NCBI GenBank assembly: GCA_017849585.1
Contig: JAFIGT010000035.1
Span: 1-64,000 of the forward strand
DNA length: 64,000 nucleotides
Reading direction: 5' to 3'
Source: Verrucomicrobium sp.
GTDB taxonomy: Bacteria; Verrucomicrobiota; Verrucomicrobiia; Methylacidiphilales; UBA1321
Shown piece after piece: positions 12,273-19,313 of this stretch. Each line of letters starts with the position of its first letter. The stretch's first letter is position 1. Made by a program: the position numbers and the translations under genes. A model generated the notes under the pieces. It was not told the DNA's origin, did not search any database, and worked only from the letters and a program-made list of their open reading frames with translations.

Positions 12273-13685
12273 ATGCCGGAGTTGTTTCTCATAGCTGGAA
12301 TCGCGGTTCTCGTTTTTGCCGTCATCATGACGTTGCTCACCCGCTACAAGCGGTGTCCGTCCGACCGCGTGCTCGTCGTCTACGGGTGCGTCGGCACGGG
12401 CCGCAGCGCGAAATGTCTGCACGGCGGCGCGGCGTTCATCTGGCCGGTCTTTCAGGACTACCAGTTCCTCGACCTGCACCCGATGTCGATCGATATTCAG
12501 CTCAACAACGCGCTCTCGAAGCAGAACATCCGCGTCAGCGTGCCGTCCACTTTCACCATCGGCGTCACCACCGACCCGCAGATGATGGGCAACGCTGCCG
12601 AGCGGTTGCTCGGGTTGAACAACGTGCAGATCATCCAGCTCGCGCAGGAAATTATCTTTGGTCAGATGCGTCTCGTCGTCGCCACGATGCGGATTGAGGA
12701 AATCAACGCCGACCGCGACAAGCTGATCGAAGCGATCACCACCAACGTCAGCACCGAATTGGAGAAGGTCGGCCTGCGCCTCATCAACGTCAACATTCAG
12801 GACGTGATGGACGAATCTGGCTACATCGAGGCGCTCGGCAAGGAAGCGTCCGCCAAGGCCATCGCCGATGCGAAGATCAAAGTGGCCGAGGCCGAGCGCG
12901 ATTCCGAAATCGGTAAAGCCGAAGCGGACAAGGAAATGACCGTCAGCGTTTCCAACGCGCAAGCCCTCGCCACGCAGGGCCGCAATGAAGCGCAAAAAGC
13001 CATCGCCCAATCGAACGCCGATCTGCGCGTGAAGCAGGCCGAAGCGGCGCGCCAGGCACAGGCGGCGGAAAACATCGCCAAGGCCGATGTCGAACGCCAG
13101 ACCTTCGAAGCCGAAGCCGTCGCGCAACAGGCCCGTGCCGAGATGACGCGCAAGGAACAATACGCCGTGCAGGTCGTTCCGGCGGAAATTGCCAAGGAAG
13201 CGGCCATCGTCAACGCCGAGGCGGATGCGAAACGCGTCACCATCGCGGCGGAAGCGGAAGGTACGAAGATCTTCACGATCAAGCAGGCCGAGGGTCTCGG
13301 CATCAAGGCGGTGCTCGAAGGCCGCGCGAACGGTTTCCGCGAACTGGTCAGTGCGGCGGGGGGCAACGCCAACGAAGCGGTCGTCGTCCTGCTCGCCGAT
13401 CAACTCCCGAGCCTCGTCGAATCGCAGATGAAGGGCATCTCCAACCTGAAGATCGACAAGGTCGTCGTCTGGGGTGGCGGCGAGGGCGGCGCGAGCGGTG
13501 GTGTCTCCGGTTTGCTGAAGGATCTCATCACCGGTCTCCCGCCCGTGACCGATCTGGCGAAGGCTGCCGGGATCGAACTCCCGCCTGTGCTCGGCAAAGT
13601 CGGCGCGGAAGCCGCGAAACCTTCCGCTCCAGTTCCCGCGCAACCGGTTGTCCTGCCGCCCGCCACGCCGAATCAACCAGCGTGA
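12273..13685 (+). CDS. flotillin (SPFH domain protein)
   Basis: The 470-residue flotillin has one N-terminal membrane segment (residues 3-23), an SPFH domain to about residue 190, then a long Ala/Glu-rich coiled coil with repeats such as EAERDSEIGKAEADKEM (190-350). A Gly/Pro-rich tail follows. It scaffolds membrane microdomains at the inner membrane, probably with the NfeD-like protein upstream. AGAAGGAAAAAGGG precedes the ATG. The last two codons and the stop (CCA GCG TGA) lie inside a dispersed palindrome, so the natural C-terminus was probably altered by insertion of that element. Confidence 0.92.
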   Translation: MPELFLIAGIAVLVFAVIMTLLTRYKRCPSDRVLVVYGCVGTGRSAKCLHGGAAFIWPVFQDYQFLDLHPMSIDIQLNNALSKQNIRVSVPSTFTIGVTTDPQMMGNAAERLLGLNNVQIIQLAQEIIFGQMRLVVATMRIEEINADRDKLIEAITTNVSTELEKVGLRLINVNIQDVMDESGYIEALGKEASAKAIADAKIKVAEAERDSEIGKAEADKEMTVSVSNAQALATQGRNEAQKAIAQSNADLRVKQAEAARQAQAAENIAKADVERQTFEAEAVAQQARAEMTRKEQYAVQVVPAEIAKEAAIVNAEADAKRVTIAAEAEGTKIFTIKQAEGLGIKAVLEGRANGFRELVSAAGGNANEAVVVLLADQLPSLVESQMKGISNLKIDKVVVWGGGEGGASGGVSGLLKDLITGLPPVTDLAKAAGIELPPVLGKVGAEAAKPSAPVPAQPVVLPPATPNQPA

Positions 13686-13691
13686 CGCTGG
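13677..13691. repeat. REP-like palindrome at the flotillin stop codon
   Basis: CCAGCGTGACGCTGG is a near-perfect palindrome (seven-base arms around one unpaired base). The flotillin stop TGA is bases 13683-13685, in its centre. The same 15-mer occurs at 20967-20981, again holding a stop codon, with variants at 10274, 15785 and 21048. Confidence 0.85.
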
Positions 13692-13844
13692 ATCCATGAG
13701 GCGCTCGTTATGGTTCAGGGGATGTTGCTATTCCCTGATACAGCCCAATGTCATCGGATTTGAAATAACTTTTGGCCGTAATCGTATAGGGAACGGGGGA
13801 AAGGGATCAGTCCCCTCAGACGAAAAGAGCTAAAAGGGAGAGCT

Positions 13845-13865
13845 AAAAGGGGACTGTCCCCTTTT
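13845..13865. repeat. GGGGACTGTCCCC palindrome, copy 1
   Basis: Ten-base arms AAAAGGGGAC / GTCCCCTTTT around a single T form a perfect hairpin. Related copies are at 14646-14664 and 14797-14816, and a degenerate one (GGGATCAGTCCCCT) is at 13803. They bracket the AT-rich gene at 13929. Confidence 0.8.
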
Positions 13866-13928
13866 CCGCTCCCTTTTCCGCTTTTCTCCGCAAGATGCAT
13901 ATAATAAAGGGTATTTATAATATTCGCC

Positions 13929-14552
13929 ATGTCAGTATATAGAGGTTCTTTTGCATCTCTAGTGATAGCGGTGCTTGTTTTTTGCTGTTCGTCGCTGAGC
14001 CTTTACTCAGATGCGAGCGGAGATATTACAGTGCTAATAATCGATTATAAAAAACAAGATCAGATTTCCTATGCCTTGTTAATGATTATTAACGAGTCTA
14101 AGGAACGTTATAAATTTCGCTCGCTGCAAGTTAAGCAGAAAAATATAAATACAGAGAATATTGATGGAGTTGCAGTGGGTCTCGACTATTTGAAAGATGA
14201 TCTGGCAATTAAAAAATATGTAAGGAAAACGGTCACGCAAAATGTTTTCTTAAATTCAGAGAATTCATCAAAAGATGGTGGAGCCTATGTGCTAAATGAA
14301 TCTGGTGGATCATTTATCGGAAAGATTGCTTATCCAACTCTCTGTTATAATAACTTAAAATTTGAAATATCTTTTCGAGTATATAATTATACGGATGAGG
14401 GTGGTAGCTATAAAATAGTCAAAAATATGGAGATATTAAATCCTATCTTCATTAATGATCCTGGATTTATTGAGAGAAAATTAGGCTTTGATCAGGTGGT
14501 GGTTTTAACGCGAGTTATCGAGAATCCTGAGGTAAGGCAGACAGCGAAATAG
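13929..14552 (+). CDS. AT-rich orphan gene, predicted secreted protein
   Basis: The 207-residue protein is not recognised. It has an N-terminal hydrophobic segment (residues 8-26) that could be a signal peptide or anchor, then a hydrophilic, Lys/Asn/Ile/Tyr-rich body with predicted beta strands. Codon use is strongly AT-biased (ATA, AAA, TTA), unlike the GC-rich genes on both sides. It sits between short palindromic repeats. Composition and setting suggest horizontal acquisition. The open frame of this length with a signal-like start supports a real gene. Confidence 0.6.
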   Translation: MSVYRGSFASLVIAVLVFCCSSLSLYSDASGDITVLIIDYKKQDQISYALLMIINESKERYKFRSLQVKQKNINTENIDGVAVGLDYLKDDLAIKKYVRKTVTQNVFLNSENSSKDGGAYVLNESGGSFIGKIAYPTLCYNNLKFEISFRVYNYTDEGGSYKIVKNMEILNPIFINDPGFIERKLGFDQVVVLTRVIENPEVRQTAK

Positions 14553-14564
14553 AGGCCGAAATAG

Positions 14565-14635
14565 AAATAGGGGACAGGCATCTTTTATTAGAAATAGAAA
14601 TAGAATAAATAGGGGACAGGCATCTTTTATTAGAG
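14565..14635 (+). repeat. two tandem copies of a 28-bp AGGGGACAGGCATC unit
   Basis: Bases 14565-14592 and 14607-14634 are identical over 28 bp (AAATAGGGGACAGGCATC followed by TTTTATTAGA). A third, diverged copy is at 14769-14795. Confidence 0.85.
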
Positions 14636-14645
14636 GGTGAAGAAT

Positions 14646-14664
14646 AAAGGGGACTGTCCCTTTT
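14646..14664. repeat. GGGGACTGTCCCC palindrome, copy 2
   Basis: AAAGGGGACTGTCCCTTTT, one base shorter in the right arm than copy 1. Confidence 0.8.
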
Positions 14665-14672
14665 CTCTTAAA

Positions 14673-14774
14673 ATGCAAATAATCTCAAAAATTTTATTAA
14701 TTCTCTTAGGAATGCTTATTTCTGTTGGAATAGGGTTATTTTTTATAATAGGAGAGAGAAAATTAGGGAAATAG
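14673..14774 (+). CDS. possible 33-residue single-membrane-span peptide
   Basis: The frame opens with ATG and reads MQIISKILLILLGMLISVGI, then GLFFIIGERKLGK and stop. It is one long hydrophobic helix with a charged C-terminus. It has the same AT-rich composition as the gene at 13929 and lies between the same repeats. No Shine-Dalgarno is seen. It may be a small membrane peptide, a remnant of a longer gene, or chance. Confidence 0.25.
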   Translation: MQIISKILLILLGMLISVGIGLFFIIGERKLGK

Positions 14775-14796
14775 GGGACAGGCATATTTTATAGAT

Positions 14797-14816
14797 AAAG
14801 GGGGCTGTCCCCTTTT
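14797..14816. repeat. GGGGACTGTCCCC palindrome, copy 3 (variant)
   Basis: AAAGGGGGCTGTCCCCTTTT: the same hairpin with one arm substitution. Confidence 0.75.
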
Positions 14817-14972
14817 CCTCCCTTTTCCCTTTTCTTCTCGAGGAGGATGCCCGAGGCAACCCACGTTGGGGTTGAGGAGAGATGTGGTGTGGATGTCGGT
14901 TCTCAGGGTAGGGCTGCGCCCAGCCCTGAACTATCGGAGGAAACGGCGTTGCCGTTTTTCTGAGAGGCGGCT

Positions 14973-15461
14973 TCAATTTTTGTTCCGCCACAACAGGCGC
15001 ATAAGCCAACCGACAAGAAGAATCAGGATGGCATAACCCGAAAATCCCTCCAGCAGACCCAACAGACGTTTGGGTGTCGAGCCCATGGCCGCCATGTATT
15101 GCACGAGCCGGGCAAAGCCGATGGTGAGAAAGCAAAAGGGAAAGAAGTAGAGGAGCGGAGTGACGATGGTAAAAAACAAACGTGTGGAATTGGACGCCCA
15201 ACGACTGATCCACCCAATCCAAAAAAGATAGGGAATGGAGATGACCATAAAACCACCAAACAAAAAAAAGCCGCGATAAACTCCCTCGATGTAGCGCGGC
15301 TCAAAAAGTCCCAAAGATTCCCTGCCGGTGATCAGGGCCAAAACAAAAAGCACCAGTTGGTCACAGTGCCCTCCCAACCACACCAGTGTAGCCAAAAGTA
15401 AACCACCCACTATGACTGCCAGAATTCTCCGAATGAAAGCCCCCTGCATGATCATTACCAT
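14973..15461 (-). CDS. hypothetical four-helix membrane protein
   Basis: The 162-residue protein is not recognised. It has about four hydrophobic segments (residues 10-30, 62-84, 92-116, 140-157) joined by short charged loops. A GGGGGAGAAGGA stretch lies directly before the ATG at 15461; ATG codons at 15455 and 15449 are alternatives. It is flanked on both sides by repeat-rich DNA and has no evident operon partner. Confidence 0.55.
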   Translation of the reverse strand: MVMIMQGAFIRRILAVIVGGLLLATLVWLGGHCDQLVLFVLALITGRESLGLFEPRYIEGVYRGFFLFGGFMVISIPYLFWIGWISRWASNSTRLFFTIVTPLLYFFPFCFLTIGFARLVQYMAAMGSTPKRLLGLLEGFSGYAILILLVGWLMRLLWRNKN

Positions 15462-15542
15462 TCCTTCTCCCCCTTGCTTTTACTTTTTTTAGGCAGAACA
15501 GTGGCGCGATGCAATCACGCCCTACAGGAAGACAAAACCACC

Positions 15543-15576
15543 CCTTGCCCGATCCCTCGACTGCGCTCGGGATGAC
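15543..15576 (-). repeat. dispersed repeat CATCCCGAGCGCAGTCGAGG, copy 1
   Basis: On the minus strand this reads GTCATCCCGAGCGCAGTCGA and then GGGATCGGGCAAGG. The same string, with one A inserted, occurs at 21118-21155 on the plus strand. Confidence 0.85.
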
Positions 15577-15669
15577 GAGGGTGAAGTGAAGGTTGTGGAT
15601 GAAAGGATCACACACCACGGCACTGCGCACTAGCAGCGTGACGGAAATCTCTCGAGAGTTATCTCCGCT

Positions 15670-15719
15670 TGTAGGACGGGACTGCGTCCCGTGGCGGCGG
15701 TTCACAGAGCCGCCCTACA
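15670..15719. repeat. 50-bp element with TGTAGG/CCTACA ends and two hairpins
   Basis: Terminal inverted repeats TGTAGG and CCTACA enclose hairpin ACGGGACTGCGTCCCGT (15676-15692) and hairpin GGCGGC...GCCGCC (15693-15714). It looks like a miniature mobile or REP-type unit. It has no coding capacity. Confidence 0.75.
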
Positions 15720-15767
15720 GAAAGGCATCGGCTGCTCGCGTCCAGATCGGGCGGGGCGTTACGGGGT

Positions 15768-15784
15768 GCAGGGCTCAGCCCTGC
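15768..15784. terminator. perfect hairpin downstream of glmS
   Basis: GCAGGGCT C AGCCCTGC is a 17-bp perfect inverted repeat 12 bp after the glmS stop on the minus strand. It lacks a T-run, so it is either a structural 3' end or part of a repeat element. Confidence 0.4.
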
Positions 15785-15795
15785 CGTCACGCTGG
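15785..15795 (-). repeat. half copy of the REP-like palindrome abutting the glmS stop
   Basis: On the minus strand CCAGCGTGACG begins on the base after the glmS stop codon TAG (15796-15798). Confidence 0.6.
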
Positions 15796-17643
15796 CTATT
15801 CGACGGTGACGGACTTGGCGAGGTTGCGGGGTTTGTCGACGTCGCGGTTGAGGGCGGTGGCGGTGTAGTAGCTGAGGAGCTGGAGCGGGATGGAGCTGAG
15901 GACCGGAAGCGTATAGTCGCTGGCTTTGGGGAGCCAGATGACGTCGTCGGCGATGGACTCCACCGTGGTGTCGCCTTCGGTGGCGAGGGCGATGACGGGT
16001 CCTTTGCGGGCTTTGATTTCCTGCAGGGTGCTCATGTTCTTTTCGTGCACGGAGTCCTGCGGGCAGATGAAGATGCTGGGGGTGTTTTTGTCGATGAGGG
16101 CGATGATGCCGTGCTTCAACTCAGCGGCGGGATAGCCGGAGGCGTTGATGTAGGTGATTTCCTTGAGCTTGAGCGCACCTTCAAGGGCGATGCCGTATTG
16201 GAGGAGGCGGCCAAAGAAGAGCATGCTGTGGGCCTGGCAATATTTGGCGGCGATGGTTTTGATGCGCTCGGTCTGGCCGAGGATTTTCTCGATCTGGGCG
16301 GGGAGCTTCTCGATGTCTTCGATGATCTGACGGCCCTGCGAGGCGGAGAGGTGGCGCATGCGGCCAAAGAGGAGGGCGAGGAGGGCGAAGATGGTGACTT
16401 GCGAGGTGAAGGATTTGGTCGCGGCGACGCCGATCTCGGGTCCGGCGTGCATGTAGACGCCGCCGTCGCTTTCGCGGGCGATGGTGCTGCCGACGTTGTT
16501 ACAAATGCCGAGGACGCGGAAGCCTTTGCGGCGGGCTTCGCGTAGCGCGCCGAGGGTGTCGGCGGTTTCGCCGGACTGGCTGACGACGAAGACGAGGGTG
16601 CGGCGGTCGAGGGGACAGTTGCGGTAGCGGAATTCACTGGCGAAGTCGACTTCGACAGGAATCTGGGCGATGGATTCGATGAGGTGTTCGCCAACCATGC
16701 CAGCGTGGAGCGCGGTGCCGCAACCGGTGATCAAGATACGGTCGACGTCGCGCAGTTCCTGCGGGCTCAAATTCAATCCGCCAAGGACGGCGGTGGCTTC
16801 TTCATGGCTCAGGCGGCCACGGATGGCGTTCTGGATGGCTTGGGGTTGCTCAAAGATTTCCTTGAGCATGTAGTGGGGGAAGTCGCCCTTTTCGGCGTCG
16901 GCTTGCTGGAAGTCGATATCGCTGATCTCGAACCCGGCGCTGCGCTTGGTGAGGGAGCTGACGCGGAAGGCATTGCGGTCGATGGTGACGACATCGTAGT
17001 CGTTCAGGTAAACGACCTTTTGCGTGTAGGCGACGATGGCGGAGACGTCGCTGGCGAGGAAGTGTTCCCCCGTGCCGATGCCGAGGACGAGCGGGCTACC
17101 GCGGCGGGCGCCGACGAGGATGCCGGGCTCGTCCTGATGGACGACGGCAATGCCGTAGGTGCCTTGGACTTCGCGCAGGGCGGCGATGACGGCGCGTTCG
17201 AGGCGGGACGTGGTGCCAGCGGGGAGTTTGACGAAGTGATCGCCAACGAGGTGGGCGAGGACTTCGGTGTCGGTATCGGAGGTGAAGGTGTGGCCTTCGC
17301 TGATGAGGCGCTTTTTGAGCGAGTTATAGTTTTCGATGACGCCGTTGTGGACGAGGGCGAGTTTGCCGGTGGCGTCGACATGGGGGTGGGCGTTGCGGTC
17401 GCTGGGTTCGCCATGGGTGGCCCAGCGGGTGTGGCTGATGCCCAGATTACCGTGGAGCGGGGTTTGCTCGGCAAGTGCGGAAAGGGCCTGGATGCGACCG
17501 ACCTTTTTGAGCAGGTGAAGACCGGTTCCATTGAGGACCGCCATGCCGCTGGAATCGTATCCACGATATTCCAAACGGCGTAAACCTTCCAAAAGGAGCG
17601 GTTGCGCTTCCTTTTCACCTAAATAAGCAACGATGCCACACAT
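15796..17643 (-). CDS. glmS: glutamine-fructose-6-phosphate aminotransferase (isomerising)
   Basis: GlmS makes glucosamine-6-phosphate from fructose-6-phosphate and glutamine, the first step towards UDP-GlcNAc for peptidoglycan and LPS. The 615-residue protein starts MCGIVAYLG, so Cys2 becomes the N-terminal nucleophile of the glutaminase domain (to about residue 240). Two SIS sugar-isomerase domains follow: ITGCGTALHAGMVGEHLIE then VVSQSGETADTLGALREA, and later EGALKLKEITYINASGY. The conserved C-terminus PRNLAKSVTVE is intact. It diverges from glgC with only 45 bp between starts. I see no glmS ribozyme-like sequence there. Confidence 0.97.
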   Translation of the reverse strand: MCGIVAYLGEKEAQPLLLEGLRRLEYRGYDSSGMAVLNGTGLHLLKKVGRIQALSALAEQTPLHGNLGISHTRWATHGEPSDRNAHPHVDATGKLALVHNGVIENYNSLKKRLISEGHTFTSDTDTEVLAHLVGDHFVKLPAGTTSRLERAVIAALREVQGTYGIAVVHQDEPGILVGARRGSPLVLGIGTGEHFLASDVSAIVAYTQKVVYLNDYDVVTIDRNAFRVSSLTKRSAGFEISDIDFQQADAEKGDFPHYMLKEIFEQPQAIQNAIRGRLSHEEATAVLGGLNLSPQELRDVDRILITGCGTALHAGMVGEHLIESIAQIPVEVDFASEFRYRNCPLDRRTLVFVVSQSGETADTLGALREARRKGFRVLGICNNVGSTIARESDGGVYMHAGPEIGVAATKSFTSQVTIFALLALLFGRMRHLSASQGRQIIEDIEKLPAQIEKILGQTERIKTIAAKYCQAHSMLFFGRLLQYGIALEGALKLKEITYINASGYPAAELKHGIIALIDKNTPSIFICPQDSVHEKNMSTLQEIKARKGPVIALATEGDTTVESIADDVIWLPKASDYTLPVLSSIPLQLLSYYTATALNRDVDKPRNLAKSVTVE

Positions 17644-17688
17644 TCTCCTTGTTGTAGCGCCACAGGTGTTTTAGCGTCAAGCCAAGCT

Positions 17689-18999
17689 ATGGACAATTCG
17701 GCTCGCCTCACCGTGTCGGGGCGCGATGTAGTTGCGGTGATTATGGGTGGTGGCGCGGGTACTCGCCTCTTCCCCCTCACCAAGGATCGCGCCAAACCTG
17801 CTGTACCTCTCGCCTCCAAATATCGCCTGGTCGACATCCCGATCAGTAACTGCATCAACTCGGATTTGAAACGAATCTTCGTTTTGACCCAGTTTAACAG
17901 TACGTCGCTGAACCGGCACATTCAGCAGAGTTATCGCTTCGACGATTTTTCGCAGGGCTTCGTGGAAATCATGGCCGCCCAGCAAACGACGACGAACAAG
18001 GAGGGCTGGTATCAAGGCACTGCCGATGCCGTTCGCCAGAATCTGGTCCACTTCCGCAGTCACCAGCACGACTACGTACTGATTCTCTCCGGTGATCAAC
18101 TCTACCGCATGAACCTGCGTAAGTTGCTGGAGCAGCATGTGGCGAGCTACGCCGATGTGACGGTAGCCACGATTCCGGTGCGTCGCGATTCCGCGAAGGG
18201 CTTCGGCATCATGCATGTCGACGACGAAAAGCGGATCGTGCGATTCGTTGAGAAGCCGACGGACGATGCGTTGTTGGACAGCCTGAAGTTGGAGGACCCG
18301 GTTCTCTCGACGCTGAATGTGCACACGAGCGATGATTTGTTCCTCGCGTCGATGGGTATCTATGTTTTCAACCGCAAGGTATTGTCTGCCTCGCTGGATA
18401 ATGATCTGACCGACTTCGGCAAGCACATCATTCCGGGACTGATCAAGTCGCACCGGGTGTTCTCCTACATCTATCAGGGATATTGGGAAGACATCGGTAC
18501 GATCAAGGCCTTCTACGAGGCGAACCTCGACCTGTGCAAGCCGGTGCCGCAATTCAATTTCTACGATGTGGCCGCGCCGATTTATTCCCGCGCCCGCTTC
18601 CTGCCAGGTAGCAAGATCGAGAACAGTCTGGTGGAAAAAGCTGTGATTGCAGACGGGTGCATCATCACCGCGTCAAAGATCGAAAACTCGCTGATCGGGA
18701 TTCGCGCCCGCATCAATGAAGGCACGACGATCAAGGATTGTATCCTGATGGGCTCGGATTATTACGAGACGGATCAACACCTGCTCATTGCCGAGGGCAA
18801 AGGTATTCCGCGCATCGGGGTTGGCAAGAATTGCAAACTCGAACGCGTGATTGTGGATAAGAACGCGCGCATCGGGGACAATGTAACGATCACTCCCGAA
18901 GGCAAACCGACCAACATGGACGGTCCGAACTTCTACATCCGTGACGGCATCGTGTGTATTCCCAAGAATGCGCAAGTCGCCAGCGGCACCGTGATCTAG
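17689..18999 (+). CDS. glgC: glucose-1-phosphate adenylyltransferase, plant/cyanobacterial type
   Basis: GlgC makes ADP-glucose for glycogen. The 436-residue protein has the nucleotidyltransferase domain with GGGAGTRLFPLTKDRAKPAV near residue 20, WYQGTADAVRQN near 105 and SGDQLYRMN near 138. A C-terminal left-handed beta-helix with hexapeptide repeats starts at about residue 300. The SDYYETD motif and overall length match plant and cyanobacterial enzymes better than the enterobacterial type. It diverges from glmS. No other glg gene is in the window. Two hairpins follow the stop. Confidence 0.95.
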   Translation: MDNSARLTVSGRDVVAVIMGGGAGTRLFPLTKDRAKPAVPLASKYRLVDIPISNCINSDLKRIFVLTQFNSTSLNRHIQQSYRFDDFSQGFVEIMAAQQTTTNKEGWYQGTADAVRQNLVHFRSHQHDYVLILSGDQLYRMNLRKLLEQHVASYADVTVATIPVRRDSAKGFGIMHVDDEKRIVRFVEKPTDDALLDSLKLEDPVLSTLNVHTSDDLFLASMGIYVFNRKVLSASLDNDLTDFGKHIIPGLIKSHRVFSYIYQGYWEDIGTIKAFYEANLDLCKPVPQFNFYDVAAPIYSRARFLPGSKIENSLVEKAVIADGCIITASKIENSLIGIRARINEGTTIKDCILMGSDYYETDQHLLIAEGKGIPRIGVGKNCKLERVIVDKNARIGDNVTITPEGKPTNMDGPNFYIRDGIVCIPKNAQVASGTVI

Positions 19000-19007
19000 C
19001 CTTATGA

Positions 19008-19036
19008 CCCGAAACTCGCGCCAAGCGAGTTTCGGG
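19008..19036. terminator. long hairpin after glgC
   Basis: Twelve-base arms CCCGAAACTCGC / GCGAGTTTCGGG around GCCAA, 8 bp after the glgC stop. No T-run follows; it stands in tandem with the terminator at 19052. Confidence 0.55.
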
Positions 19037-19051
19037 TGCGAAAGACTTTAC

Positions 19052-19085
19052 CAAAACGCCACAGGTTAACACCTGTGGCGTTTTG
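19052..19085. terminator. rho-independent terminator after glgC
   Basis: A 15-base perfect stem CAAAACGCCACAGGT / ACCTGTGGCGTTTTG with a TAAC loop. A-run and T-run arms allow action in both directions. Confidence 0.85.
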
Positions 19086-19271
19086 GTTGTTGTGACTAGA
19101 ATCGCCCCGTTTGGTTCGTGCGACAGCGGATGGGGCGAATATTCGGCAATCATTACCTATTTATAGGTATCCCATCGGAAATAATTGACCAATAACATCT
19201 ACCGACTTGGTAGCATATGTAAAAAAGTTCACTCGGGATTCCCTCTTATTATTTTACCTACTAACTTACTC

Positions 19272-19307
19272 AGGAGGGGGGCTGGCATGTACCCTGCTAC
19301 ACTCTAA
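19272..19307 (+). promoter_or_regulatory. leader ORF MYPATL with strong Shine-Dalgarno before the hybrid kinase
   Basis: AGGAGG (19272-19277) lies 9 bp before an ATG at 19287 that opens a six-codon ORF, MYPATL, ending in TAA at 19305-19307. The kinase ATG at 19314 is 6 bp past that stop, in the same frame, and has almost no Shine-Dalgarno of its own. This layout suggests the kinase is translated by termination-reinitiation from the leader. Confidence 0.5.
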
Positions 19308-19313
19308 AGCCGT

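Larger units (their letters stand above)
14553..14972. other. repeat-filled intergenic region
   Basis: Over 420 bp this holds three copies of an AAATAGGGGACAGGCAT unit (14565, 14607, 14769), two GGGGACTGTCCCC-type palindromes, a possible 33-codon ORF, and an AGGGCTGCGCCCAGCCCT hairpin near 14908. No larger gene is visible. Confidence 0.7.
15462..15795. other. repeat-rich intergenic region between the membrane protein and glmS
   Basis: No gene is seen in 334 bp. It contains a CATCCCGAGCGCAGTCGAGG-type repeat (15543-15576), a CCTACA-ended fragment near 15528, a 50-bp TGTAGG...CCTACA element (15670-15719), a perfect GCAGGGCT/AGCCCTGC hairpin (15768-15784) and a half copy of the CCAGCGTGACG palindrome. 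Confidence 0.75.

Noticed and set aside
12222-13697. 491-residue minus-strand open frame
   Set aside because: It runs antisense to the flotillin gene, is His/Arg/Asp-rich, and has no recognisable fold.
13786-15795. CRISPR array
   Set aside because: The repeats are palindromes of different families without regular spacing or similar-sized spacers.
17644-17688. glmS ribozyme or riboswitch in the glmS leader
   Set aside because: Only 45 bp separate the divergent starts, too short for the ribozyme.
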